Source: Corallococcus caeni
Lineage (GTDB): Bacteria; Myxococcota; Myxococcia; Myxococcales; Myxococcaceae
DNA length: 64,000 nucleotides
Direction of reading: 5' to 3'
Assembly (NCBI RefSeq): GCF_036245865.1
Contig: NZ_BTTW01000001.1
Span: 372,001-436,000 of the forward strand
The first letter of the stretch is position 1, and each line of letters starts with the position of its first letter. The notes under the pieces are model-generated. The model worked only from the letters and a program-made list of their open reading frames with translations, ran no database searches and had not been told where the DNA came from. Shown piece after piece: positions 1 to 7,944 of this stretch. A program made the position numbers and the translations under genes.

Positions 1-2321
1 AGGAGCACGCGGTCCACCTCGCGGAAGACGTACGCGTCGCTGGCGAGCTGCGCGGTGGTCTGCCCCACCAGCACCTGGGTGCCGTACTCCTTGTTGGCCG
101 CCTCCAGCCGGCCGGCCATGCCCACCGCGTCGCCCATGACGGTGTAGTGGGACTTGAGCTCGCTGCCCATGTCGCCCACCAGCAGGTCGCCCGTGTCGAT
201 GCCGGCGCGCACGGCCAGCCGGTGGCCGAACTGCTTCTCCCAGAGGGGCTGCTTCTGCGCGAGCGCCGCCTGGAGCTTCAGCGCGGCCTCACAGGCCAGG
301 TGCGCGTGGCGGTCCGTGCGCACGGGCGCGCCCCAGAAGGCCAGCACCGAGTCGCCGATGTACTTGTCCACCTGCCCCACCGTGGCGCGCACCACGGCCG
401 TCATCTCCGTGAGGAAGGTGTTGAGCAGCGGCACCAGCTGCTCCGGCGGCAGGGCCTGCGACAGGCGGGTGAAGCCCTCGATGTCGCAGAGGTACACCGT
501 CATCTGCCGGCGCTCCGGCTTCATCAGGCTCACGTCGCGCGCCACCAGCCGCGCCACCTCCGGGCTCACGTAGCGGCCCAGCGCGCTGTGGACGAACTCG
601 CGCACGTCCTGCTCGGTGCGGAAGGCGTAGATCGTCGTCACGAGGAACGCGAGCCCGCCGGACCACAGCGGGCCGGCCACGGCGATCCACAGCTTGTCGT
701 GGACGAAGACGTACCCCGCCGCGCCCACGTAGCCCGCCCCCGCGGCCACGGCCACGCAGACGAAGAGGAAGGCGCCGCCCACGGAGCGCAAGAGCCAGCT
801 GCAGGACAGCGCCAGGAACGCGCCGATGAACGCCAGCCCCATGGTGGCGAGCATGTCCACCTTCGGCGGCGCGCGGGTGATGCCGTCCGACGCGAGGATG
901 TTGGCGAGCGCCTGGCCCAGCACGGCGCCGTTGGCGATGCCCGGGCCAATGGGCGTCACCCGCCGCTCGGGCGCGTAGCTGCTGGTGTTGGTGAGGATGA
1001 CGGCGCGGCCGTCCAGGTCGTGGTCGAAGCGGGCGGGCCGCGCCTCCTGCGTGTCGAAGAGGTTGAGCAGCACGTTCCACGCGCGGATGGAACGGGCGAG
1101 CGGGCCGCGCGCGCCCCGCGTGGCGGACGGGGCCTCCCAGCGCAGGAGGCTGTAGCCGGACGCGTCCATGGGGATGGAGTACTTGTCCCCGATGTACAGG
1201 CGCCCCTCCGCGTACCGCAGCTTCTGCGTGCCCGCGAGCCGCATGGCGGCGGCCAGGGGCAGCGAGGGCAGGACATAGCGCTCACCGCCGCGCGGGCTGT
1301 ACGCGACGAGGTGGGGCACGCCGCGCACCACGCCGTCGGGGTCCGCGGGCAGCGTGGTGGCGCCGTAGCCGCTGGCCGGGCTGAGCAGCGGCGTCACCGG
1401 GTGCTGGAGCTGGCGCACCTCCGGGAGCTTCTCCGGATCCAACCCCTGCACCTGCACGGAGGCCAGGGCGAGGAAGAGGTCCGACGGCGCGACGCGGAAG
1501 GCATCGTCCGCGGCGCGGCGCTCCTGGATGGACGCGGCGGCGGTGCCCAGCTGCTCGCCCAGGTTGCGGCCCTCGCCCTCGTCCGCGACGCCGGCCCAGA
1601 CCTCCAGGCCCTTGCCGGCGGGGATGAGGAACGCGGGGCGCTGGAGGGCGAGCACGGACTGGGCGCGGGCGCGGGCCTCGGTGACGCCGGGGTAGCTGCC
1701 CAGGCGGACCCTGTAAGGCCACAGGCGGCCGGTGGGGGGCAGCGTGCGGGTGCCCTCGGCGCCCCAGCGGAAGGCGAGCACGGAGTGGCCGGAGTCCTGG
1801 TCCAGCAGGGCCCGGAGCGCGTCGTCGTCCTGGGACAGGGCGCCCCGGCCGGAGCGCGTGGGGGTGACGCAGGCGCGGGGGCTGAGCTCCGGGTAGGCGA
1901 AGTCCAGCATCACCACGGAGGCGCCCTCCTCCATCAGCCGGTGGACCATGCCGCCCATCACCTGGCGCGGCCACGGGTACGCGGCGATGTCCGCGCGGGG
2001 GCCCTGCTGGGCTTCGGCGAGCGTGTCGTCGTCGATCGAGACGAGCACCACGCGGTCGGAGCGCTCGGAGACCTCGCCGAGCTGGCGGATGCGCCAGTCG
2101 TAGAAGACGCGTTCGCCGCCGTCGAGCCACACGGAGATGCCGTCGATGAAGCCGGAGGGCGACAGCAGGGGGGCGGGTGTGTCGTCCGGCCGCGTGGGGC
2201 CTGTGACGCGCTGGGAGACGAGCAGGCCCAGCAGGCAGCCGAACAGGGCCGCCATGACGAGCGAGAAGCCGAGCCGGTGGAGGAAGCGGCGGCCGGAGGA
2301 GTGGATGCGGAGGCGTTGCAC
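1..2321 (-). CDS. CHASE2-domain class III adenylate cyclase, C-terminus cut by window edge
   Basis: Membrane receptor that would make cAMP in the cytoplasm in response to a periplasmic signal. From a GTG start at 2321 the frame is open to the window edge (about 773 codons). Residues 18-37 form a first membrane segment, followed by a large CHASE2 sensor region, then a block of hydrophobic segments (about 480-560) and the catalytic domain. In the latter CDIEGFT and DKYIGDS supply the two metal-binding aspartates and the lysine four residues before the second one. The segment GDAVGMAGRLEA has Gly at about residue 734 where these enzymes normally have the transition-state Asn; the Arg at about 738 is kept. 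No ATG start fits the frame and the Shine-Dalgarno is poor, so the start is less sure than the identity. It is divergent from the lipoprotein at 2430. Confidence 0.85.
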   Translation of the reverse strand, partial: MQRLRIHSSGRRFLHRLGFSLVMAALFGCLLGLLVSQRVTGPTRPDDTPAPLLSPSGFIDGISVWLDGGERVFYDWRIRQLGEVSERSDRVVLVSIDDDTLAEAQQGPRADIAAYPWPRQVMGGMVHRLMEEGASVVMLDFAYPELSPRACVTPTRSGRGALSQDDDALRALLDQDSGHSVLAFRWGAEGTRTLPPTGRLWPYRVRLGSYPGVTEARARAQSVLALQRPAFLIPAGKGLEVWAGVADEGEGRNLGEQLGTAAASIQERRAADDAFRVAPSDLFLALASVQVQGLDPEKLPEVRQLQHPVTPLLSPASGYGATTLPADPDGVVRGVPHLVAYSPRGGERYVLPSLPLAAAMRLAGTQKLRYAEGRLYIGDKYSIPMDASGYSLLRWEAPSATRGARGPLARSIRAWNVLLNLFDTQEARPARFDHDLDGRAVILTNTSSYAPERRVTPIGPGIANGAVLGQALANILASDGITRAPPKVDMLATMGLAFIGAFLALSCSWLLRSVGGAFLFVCVAVAAGAGYVGAAGYVFVHDKLWIAVAGPLWSGGLAFLVTTIYAFRTEQDVREFVHSALGRYVSPEVARLVARDVSLMKPERRQMTVYLCDIEGFTRLSQALPPEQLVPLLNTFLTEMTAVVRATVGQVDKYIGDSVLAFWGAPVRTDRHAHLACEAALKLQAALAQKQPLWEKQFGHRLAVRAGIDTGDLLVGDMGSELKSHYTVMGDAVGMAGRLEAANKEYGTQVLVGQTTAQLASDAYVFREVDRVL

Positions 2322-2429
2322 GAGCGGCGTGCAGGATACCCCGTCGCGGCCCCGCGCCTATGGGTCAACACGCGCGGTATGGTTGGCTGCTGTCACCTGT
2401 TCATCCGTGCCCCGTTCAAGAGAGTGCCC

Positions 2430-3296
2430 ATGAAACGCCTGTTGCTGTCCGCCCTCGCCACCGTGTCCGTGCTGTCGCCGCTCGCCTGCGACCTGGAGAA
2501 GACGACCAATCAGATTACGGCGGACCACGTGATGGTGGGCACCCTGCTCGCGACGCCGCAGGTGGACGTGTCCGCGTCCGCGCTGGCGGGCTACGACGCG
2601 GGGACCTACGGCGGCCCGGACGGAGGGGACGTGGTGTCCTTCCCCGGGCAGACGGCGGCGTTCGTGTTCTTCGGGACGAAGTCCGGGGAGAACGCGCAGC
2701 CGGAGGGCCTGAGCGGGGCCACCGTGACGCTGCGGGCGGGGAGCGCGGCGGGCGTTCCGCTCAACGGCCAGGGCGGCGGCAGCTACGGCGTGACGAGCGA
2801 CTCCACGGACGACCTGAAGTACACGTCGGGCGCCACCTATTCGTTCTTCGCGGAGCAGGGCGGGACGAAGTACGAGGCGCGGGTGGAGGACTCGCCGACG
2901 AAGGAGGCCATCCCGGCGTTCCACCCGGCGGAGGGCTTCGTGCGGATCAACGCGAACACGGCGTTCGCGTTCGACCGGCCGGCGCCTCCGCCGAGCCAGG
3001 ACCGCACGCTGGGCTTCGTGACGGTGGTGCCGCTGGGCGCGAACGGGGAGAAGGGCCAGGCGACGTACTCGAACGTGCCGACGACGCCGGTGGAATTCCT
3101 CCAGCTGGCGGCGACGCCCGCGACGTTCCGCGAGGCGCGCGTGACGATTCCCGCCACGGCGTTCCCGAACCCGAAGCAGACCTACCTGGTCATCTTCCAG
3201 GCCGTGCGCATGGGCGGCCCGGAGTCCGACAACCTCTTCCTGGGCAGCGTCGTCATGGCGGGCACCGCGGAAGTGGGCATCGTCCGGACGAACTGA
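2430..3296 (+). CDS. Putative lipoprotein, function unknown
   Basis: A 288-residue protein with a lipoprotein signal peptide: MKRLLLSALATVSVLSPLAC, lipobox LSPLAC with the lipidated Cys at position 20. The rest is rich in Gly, Thr, Ala and Val without charged repeats or a motif I recognise; the pattern suggests beta-sheet. It should sit in the cell envelope. I chose the ATG at 2430 because it begins the signal peptide; the frame is open far upstream but that part is antisense to the cyclase gene. Its stop lies 6 bases from the stop of the convergent gene at 3303. No function can be assigned. Confidence 0.8.
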   Translation: MKRLLLSALATVSVLSPLACDLEKTTNQITADHVMVGTLLATPQVDVSASALAGYDAGTYGGPDGGDVVSFPGQTAAFVFFGTKSGENAQPEGLSGATVTLRAGSAAGVPLNGQGGGSYGVTSDSTDDLKYTSGATYSFFAEQGGTKYEARVEDSPTKEAIPAFHPAEGFVRINANTAFAFDRPAPPPSQDRTLGFVTVVPLGANGEKGQATYSNVPTTPVEFLQLAATPATFREARVTIPATAFPNPKQTYLVIFQAVRMGGPESDNLFLGSVVMAGTAEVGIVRTN

Positions 3297-3302
3297 GCCT
3301 GT

Positions 3303-4310
3303 CTACCCGGCCTCGATGTCCAGGCCGATGCGCTCCTCGAGCTTGAGGCGCAGGAGGTGGCCCGCGAAGCGCTCCGACTCTTCGCGGGTGAGGATGCTGC
3401 GGAAGTCCGAGCCATCCGCGATCTCCACCTCCATCACGGCGCCGCGCTGGAGGAGGCGGAAGAAGTCCTCCCCTCCTCCGGGCCTGGGCACGCGCAGGGG
3501 GATGAAGCCCTTGAGCGGCAGGACGTCCGCGCTGGCGTCGATGACGCGCAAGAGGCCCGGTGCGTCCGGGCGCACGGCGTCGGAGGCGACGGACTCCTCC
3601 GCGTAGAGCGGCGCGGGCGGGAGTGCCAGGTCCTCGGTGGAGTCGTCGAAGAGGAAGCCGTAGCGGGACGGCACCCGCTGCGTGAGGAGGTAGCAGAGCA
3701 GCACGGCCTCATCCGGCTGCACGCGCGCGACGTGGAGGATGGAGCGCTCCGCGCCCACGCGGCGAAGCAGCAGCGTGAGGTGCGGGCGGCTGCGCTGGAG
3801 GTAGCGCTGAACGCGGTCCAGGAGCGTGGCGCGGACCTCCGTGAACGCGGCCTGGTAGCGGGCTTCGCTCTCCGCTTCGCGCTGGGAGACAGCATCACGG
3901 GCCCTGGCGAGCTTGGCTTCCGCGTCGCGGAGGAAGTCGCTGGCCGCGCCCTGGGGCTGGAGTCCCGGAGTCGTCGAGTTCGCGTCCATGCCCGCGGCGC
4001 GCACCGCGCCCAGGAGGAACGAGCCCTGCTGCGTGAGCCGGGCCTGCTCCTCGCGGAACTGGATGACGGAGGCCGCGTGCTCGCGCTTGAGCTCCGCCCA
4101 GGCGTCGTAGGTGGACTCCAGCGTCTCCAGCGCGCGCAACTGTCCCAGCGCGCCCTCGGGTCCGGCGGCCCACTGCGTGTCTGTGTTTCGCACGGGGAGC
4201 GGCGCGGACTCGCCGACCGCCGGCGTGTCCACGGGCGTGTCGTGTCGCGACGGCTGCGTCGCCTCGGGCGGTTTCGTGCCGGTTGTCGGTCGCTTCTTCG
4301 CCGCGCTCAC
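3303..4310 (-). CDS. Hypothetical coiled-coil protein
   Basis: A 335-residue soluble protein with no signal peptide. The first 50 residues are Pro/Thr/Lys-rich and probably disordered, residues about 60-190 are Glu/Ala/Arg/Gln-rich and likely form helices or a coiled coil, and the last 150 residues look globular. I start it at the GTG at 4310 because AGGAG lies about 9 bases upstream; earlier in-frame ATGs lack this. It lies downstream of the small membrane-protein run 4450-6162 in the same direction, but a hairpin at 4390-4421 separates them. I do not recognise a family. Confidence 0.65.
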   Translation of the reverse strand: MSAAKKRPTTGTKPPEATQPSRHDTPVDTPAVGESAPLPVRNTDTQWAAGPEGALGQLRALETLESTYDAWAELKREHAASVIQFREEQARLTQQGSFLLGAVRAAGMDANSTTPGLQPQGAASDFLRDAEAKLARARDAVSQREAESEARYQAAFTEVRATLLDRVQRYLQRSRPHLTLLLRRVGAERSILHVARVQPDEAVLLCYLLTQRVPSRYGFLFDDSTEDLALPPAPLYAEESVASDAVRPDAPGLLRVIDASADVLPLKGFIPLRVPRPGGGEDFFRLLQRGAVMEVEIADGSDFRSILTREESERFAGHLLRLKLEERIGLDIEAG

Positions 4311-4389
4311 GGGATCTGCTCCTGATGCGAAGGACCTCGCATCGACGCGCATCCTAGGCCATCCGCCCTGCCCCCCGAGCAAACACGAA

Positions 4390-4421
4390 GGCCCCTCCCC
4401 GCGCTTCCACGGGAAGAGGCC
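4390..4421 (-). terminator. Rho-independent-like hairpin after the membrane-protein run
   Basis: Two 12-base arms (4390-4401 and 4410-4421) pair completely in the minus-strand RNA if two G-U pairs are allowed, with an 8-base loop. The tail is only moderately T-rich. The site is just after the stop of the gene at 4450, so it probably ends that operon. Confidence 0.6.
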
Positions 4422-4449
4422 CTCTGTGCACTTCACGCACGCCCTGGAA

Positions 4450-4761
4450 TCAGGTCGTGGTGCGGGAACCCGGCGGCACCGTGGAGCCCGCGCCCTGCTG
4501 GGTCTCCGTGCCGCGCGCGTTGTTGATGGCCGTCGCCAGCTTGTCCTGGCCGCCCTGGATGCGCTGGCGCAGGTCGCCGCGCAGCTCCGTGCCCGGCTTG
4601 TCCGCGAGCAGCATGCCCACGCCCACGCCCACCAGCACGCCGGCCGCGAAGATGCCCAGCGCTGGCAGCGCCGACTCCGCCGTCGTGCGGCGCGTCTCCA
4701 GGCCGAGGAGGTCCAGCACGTCGTCCCTGTCCAGCTTCTTCAAATCCTTCAGGCTCAGCAT
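4450..4761 (-). CDS. YtxH-like small membrane protein
   Basis: A 103-residue protein: charged helical N-terminus (KDLKKLDRDDVLDLLGLE), one Gly-rich membrane segment around residues 34-52 (GIFAAGVLVGVGVGMLLA), then the DKPGTELRGDLRQRI pattern seen after the membrane helix in YtxH-type proteins, and a Thr-rich tail. YtxH-like proteins are stress-linked membrane proteins of poorly known role. GGAG stands 6 bases before the ATG. It is the last of five same-strand small membrane-protein genes and probably shares their envelope-related task. Confidence 0.65.
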   Translation of the reverse strand: MLSLKDLKKLDRDDVLDLLGLETRRTTAESALPALGIFAAGVLVGVGVGMLLADKPGTELRGDLRQRIQGGQDKLATAINNARGTETQQGAGSTVPPGSRTTT

Positions 4762-4814
4762 GTCCGACTCCGTGAGATGACTTCGGGGGAAAGACGCGGG
4801 GTGCGGCAGGAATC

Positions 4815-5195
4815 CTAGACGCTGCCCGAGGGCGGCGTGCCACGACCCGTCTGGTAGCCCTGGAAGGCGGACTCCGCCATGCCCAGGAGCTCATCCTTCA
4901 CGAAGGGCAGCGCGGCCAGCCGCACGCCCAGCTTGAGGATGCGCCCGGTCAGCGGCGTGAAGAGGCCACCGCCCAGCACGTAGCCCACGCCCACGGCGAT
5001 GGCCAGCGTGCCATAGGGGTTGCGCTCCACGCGCCCCTTCAGGTCCAGCGACTGCCCCAGGTCCGCCACCGCGCTGCGCGCGTTGTCGATGAACTGCTGC
5101 GCGTCGGAGCCCAGCTGATCCACGCGCTGACCGAAGCCCGCGTCCTCGCCGTGTTCCGCCGTGCCGTTGCCCGTCGTGCCCGAGTAGTTCGTCAT
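4815..5195 (-). CDS. Small membrane protein with Gly-rich transmembrane segment
   Basis: A 126-residue protein: polar N-terminus, an amphipathic helix (about 25-60) and a Gly-rich membrane segment near residues 65-85 preceded by NPYG, followed by a weakly hydrophobic stretch. The N-P-Y-G plus Gly-zipper arrangement resembles DUF883/ElaB-like and DUF3618-like tail-anchored proteins, but the C-terminus is longer. The ATG at 5195 (MTNYSG) follows GGGAG at about 10 bases; a start 24 bases earlier is possible. Same operon as its neighbours; role in the envelope inferred only from context. Confidence 0.65.
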   Translation of the reverse strand: MTNYSGTTGNGTAEHGEDAGFGQRVDQLGSDAQQFIDNARSAVADLGQSLDLKGRVERNPYGTLAIAVGVGYVLGGGLFTPLTGRILKLGVRLAALPFVKDELLGMAESAFQGYQTGRGTPPSGSV

Positions 5196-5223
5196 GTCCG
5201 TGCTCCCTTTTCCAGGCAACCGG

Positions 5224-5418
5224 TTAGCGGGACGCGATGCGGCCCACGATGAAGCCCACGGCGATGGCGCCCAAGAGGCACGTGCCCGGGTTGGCCTTGA
5301 TGAAGCCGACGACCTGACGGTTCAGGTCCACCAGGTTCTGCCGCGCCTCGTCCATGTTCGGCAGCTGCTCCTGAAGGTGCCGCGCCCGGTCTGCCATCTG
5401 CTGCGGATTGATTTCCAT
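5224..5418 (-). CDS. DUF883/ElaB-like tail-anchored membrane protein
   Basis: A small protein (64 residues from the ATG at 5418) with an amphipathic helix followed by a C-terminal membrane segment with small-residue spacing, GAIAVGFIVGRIASR, the hallmark of the ElaB/YqjD (DUF883) family, members of which associate ribosomes with the inner membrane in E. coli stationary phase. I chose the ATG at 5418 because GAGGG lies 5 bases upstream; starts at 5454 and 5469 are in frame and would add 12 or 17 residues. Part of the 4450-6162 run. Confidence 0.65.
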   Translation of the reverse strand: MEINPQQMADRARHLQEQLPNMDEARQNLVDLNRQVVGFIKANPGTCLLGAIAVGFIVGRIASR

Positions 5419-5489
5419 GGAAGCCCTCTGCTGTGCGTTCGTTTCCGATTGCATCCTGAAGCTTTTCATCCCAGCCCGGCCGCGCCCGT

Positions 5490-5699
5490 TCAGCGCCGCG
5501 AGCCCACCAGGTAACCGACGAGGAAGGCGCCGCCCACGCAGGCATAGGGATGCTTGCGCACCCACTGACGCCAGTCGGTGACCTCCGCCACCTCCACCCG
5601 GAGCGCGCTCACCGACGTGGCCAGGTCGGCCCGGGTGCGCTCGATTTCCTCGCGAAGCGCCGCGCTCGTGCGCGGCAGGTGTCCATTGCTAGCGGCCAT
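5490..5699 (-). CDS. DUF3618 family membrane protein
   Basis: A 69-residue protein. LREEIERTRADLATSV at residues 15-30 is the conserved N-terminal helix of DUF3618, followed by the W-x-x-W-V-R-K-H-P linker and one C-terminal membrane segment (CVGGAFLVGYLVGSRR). Its ATG overlaps the 3' end of the Holin-X gene (stop at 5689), so the two are probably translated together. DUF3618, DUF883 and Holin-X genes commonly sit together; the biochemical role is unknown. Confidence 0.8.
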   Translation of the reverse strand: MAASNGHLPRTSAALREEIERTRADLATSVSALRVEVAEVTDWRQWVRKHPYACVGGAFLVGYLVGSRR

Positions 5700-6162
5700 C
5701 CCGCGGCTCCTTGAAAGCCATTCCCGTCGTGTCCTTGAGCGTGTTCACCCCGGGCGCCGCCGCCACCTGCGGGCGGGCCGTGGTGAGCGCCGCCATGCTG
5801 CGCGACAGCTCGCTCACGCTGTCATCCATCATCTGGCGCGACTTCATCCGCTTCACCGCGCGAAGGATGCCCAGGCCACCGCCCACCAGGTTCAGCGCGC
5901 CCACGATGGCCAGCGCACCCGCCCACCCCGTCCACGGAGCGAGCACGGCCGCCAGCGCCCCGCAGACGAAGGCGTACCCCACGAGGAGGAAGGGCACGAA
6001 CACGGCGATGCTCGCCACGTCCAGGCCCATGGCCTTCGCGTCCTCCGCCAACTCCACCCGCGCCAGCTGGAGGTGCTGCGTCACCAACCGACTGAAGCCG
6101 TCCGCCATGCGCCCGACGAGCGCGGCGACGCCGCGATCCGTCTGTTCACTGCCCACGTGCAT
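5689..6162 (-). CDS. Holin-X / Phage_holin_3_6 family membrane protein (YqjE-like)
   Basis: A 157-residue inner-membrane protein: amphipathic N-terminal helix ending in LVTQHLQLARVELAEDAK, typical of the family, then two hydrophobic segments (about 50-75 and 80-100) and a charged tail. Despite the holin name, chromosomal members such as E. coli YqjE are housekeeping membrane proteins and no phage gene is near. GGAG is 5 bases before the ATG. It is the first gene of the five-gene run and overlaps the DUF3618 gene by 11 bases, so its promoter probably lies in 6163-6325. Confidence 0.8.
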   Translation of the reverse strand: MHVGSEQTDRGVAALVGRMADGFSRLVTQHLQLARVELAEDAKAMGLDVASIAVFVPFLLVGYAFVCGALAAVLAPWTGWAGALAIVGALNLVGGGLGILRAVKRMKSRQMMDDSVSELSRSMAALTTARPQVAAAPGVNTLKDTTGMAFKEPRDGR

Positions 6163-6325
6163 GCGCTCTCCGGCCGACGCTCACGTCCCTGTGCGCGTGG
6201 GCGCCAACCTAGGCACCCCACCTCCCCGCGACAACCGCGCCGCGAGGAAATTGTCCGGCGTTCGCCAGCGTCGGCCACTCAACGCGAGATACCGGACGCG
6301 GGTGAGCCTAGCCCAAGCCACACCC

Positions 6326-7090
6326 CTAGCCGATCAGCTGCACCGGAGGCGCGACCGGCGGCTGCACGGAGATGGGGGCCTCGAAGCGCATCACCAGGGG
6401 CAGGTGGTCCGACGCCACCCGGCTCAAGGGCGAGCGGTGCGGCGTCACCGACACCGGCCGCACGCCCGAGTCCACGTAGATGCGATCCAACCGGAACAGG
6501 GGCAGCCGCGTGGGGTACGTGCGCGCGGCGGCGCCCAGCTCGAACGCGGCGTCGTGGATGGCCTCGCGCACCAGCGAGGACACCGGCCCGTTGCCCCAGG
6601 AGTTGAAATCCCCACACACCACCATGGGGTCCTTGCGGGCCGCGTCGCGGAGCAGGTCGGCGGACAGCAGGAGCGACTCCTGCCGCCGCCGCTCACTCAC
6701 GGACAGGCCCAGGTGGAGGCAGAAGACGTGCAGCTGCTTGCCCCCGCCCAGGTCCAGGTCGCACCGCAACGCGCCCCGGGGCTCGCGCCCGTGCACGCTC
6801 AGGTCGTAGTTCTTCGACTTGAGCACCGGCAGCCGGCTGAGGATGGCGTTGCCGTAGCGGCGGCCGTTGCGGACCACGTTGGGACCGAAGGCCATGTGCA
6901 GCCCGAGCATCTGCGCCAGGTGCTCGGGCTGGTCCTCCCGGGGCGTCTTGCCCCGGAAGTCCCCCACCTCCTGCAGGGCGACGATGTCCGCGTTCACCTC
7001 GCGGAGCACCGCGCCCACGCGCTCCAGGTCGAAAGCTCCGTCCACGCCGATGCCGGAGTGGATGTTGTAGGAGACCAGGGTCAGCTCCAC
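6326..7090 (-). CDS. Endonuclease/exonuclease/phosphatase family protein
   Basis: A 254-residue cytoplasmic metal-dependent phosphodiesterase of the EEP fold. Visible motifs in order: SYNIHSG (N), ALQEV (metal-binding Glu), HLGLS, GDFNS (Asp and Asn), LDRIYV and SDHLP (catalytic Asp-His). This set fits EEP phosphatases or nucleases; the HSGIGVDG variant is common in bacterial members without a DNA-repair role, so the substrate cannot be told. I use the GTG at 7090 because a GGAGG lies about 11 bases upstream and no ATG fits. It follows the gene at 7117 by 26 bases and is probably co-transcribed. Confidence 0.85.
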   Translation of the reverse strand: MELTLVSYNIHSGIGVDGAFDLERVGAVLREVNADIVALQEVGDFRGKTPREDQPEHLAQMLGLHMAFGPNVVRNGRRYGNAILSRLPVLKSKNYDLSVHGREPRGALRCDLDLGGGKQLHVFCLHLGLSVSERRRQESLLLSADLLRDAARKDPMVVCGDFNSWGNGPVSSLVREAIHDAAFELGAAARTYPTRLPLFRLDRIYVDSGVRPVSVTPHRSPLSRVASDHLPLVMRFEAPISVQPPVAPPVQLIG

Positions 7091-7116
7091 GCGCGGTCCA
7101 TCCTCCTCTTCGGGTT

Positions 7117-7629
7117 TCAGGCCGGGATGATGCGGCGGGCCGCCAGCCGCACCGCTTCCAGGGGCAGCGTCGCCAGCCGCTGCACGGCCGCCGCGACGTC
7201 GCCCACGCCGGTCTGGATGGCCTTCACCTGCCGGCGCGCCTCGTCGAGCAGGTCCGGCAGACGGGCCTGCGGCGGGCGCTCCTGGGTGGGCGGCAGGGCC
7301 CCGATGGGCGCCGTCGTCCCGATGACGGGCGACGCGGCCGCCTTGCGCTGCTTCTTCGCGGCGCCGCTCACCTTCGACACCGGCCCGTGGGAGAACTTGG
7401 CGTCCGCGTCCGGACGGGCCAGCTCCTCCAGCTGGAGCTCCATCTTGCGCGCCATGAGGATCTCTTCCGTCTGCGCGTGGCTCTTGCCGTAGTGGACGCC
7501 CTCGTCGTTGTTCACCGTCACGCGCGACGACTGGGCGAGGTGTTCCTTGTCGCGCTGACGCAGGCTGCGCTTCTGCGGCGGCAGCGTCTTGGGAACCTGG
7601 AAGTGGTCGAAGCTGTAGGAGCGAGGCAT
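7117..7629 (-). CDS. Hypothetical protein
   Basis: A 170-residue basic, soluble protein with no signal peptide or membrane helix. The N-terminus is rich in His, Lys and Gln, the middle is Ala/Pro-rich, and residues 125-170 look like an amphipathic helix pair. GGGAGG sits 6 bases before the ATG at 7629, so the start is well supported. I do not recognise the family. It precedes the EEP-family gene in the same transcription unit. Confidence 0.6.
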   Translation of the reverse strand: MPRSYSFDHFQVPKTLPPQKRSLRQRDKEHLAQSSRVTVNNDEGVHYGKSHAQTEEILMARKMELQLEELARPDADAKFSHGPVSKVSGAAKKQRKAAASPVIGTTAPIGALPPTQERPPQARLPDLLDEARRQVKAIQTGVGDVAAAVQRLATLPLEAVRLAARRIIPA

Positions 7630-7944
7630 GCGTGCCCTCCCTTTCGAAATCGATGCGCTGCGTTGATGTGGGAAAGCTAGGGAGCCCCTCGCCGTCCGTA
7701 ACGCCTTGACGCGCGAGGAACCGGCACGGCTGCCTGCCGCTCGTCCGGCCAGGAACACCTTTTCGCCTCTCAGGGCACCCAAGTACCGACAATGGCACGC
7801 ATCCGGGGCCTGCCCGCGGGACGGGCGACCAGACGTCGAGCAGGTGGCATCCATGCGAGCCCTTCCGGGCAGAGAAGCAGACAGCCAACACGCCCGACGC
7901 CGGTCCGGGAAGGTTCCGCGCGTGCGTGGTGTAAAGAACGGCCC
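7630..7944. other. Divergent intergenic region, no gene seen
   Basis: These 315 bases separate the divergent starts at 7629 and 7945 and must hold promoters for both. I see no convincing -35/-10 pair, no hairpin and no conserved small ORF with a ribosome binding site. GC content is slightly below that of the flanking genes. Confidence 0.5.

Noticed and set aside
1-2321. Possible frameshift or pseudogene in the cyclase, since no ATG-started frame covers it
   Set aside because: Reading from the GTG at 2321 gives one open frame with CHASE2, membrane and cyclase parts in the right order.
147-3296. A long plus-strand open frame that runs through the cyclase region into the lipoprotein gene
   Set aside because: The first 2.3 kb is antisense to the cyclase and has the Arg/Ala/His-rich look of a high-GC shadow frame. 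Only the part from 2430 begins with a proper lipoprotein signal peptide.
5689-6162. Prophage remnant suggested by a holin-type domain
   Set aside because: Chromosomal Holin-X proteins belong with DUF883 and DUF3618 genes; no phage genes are near.
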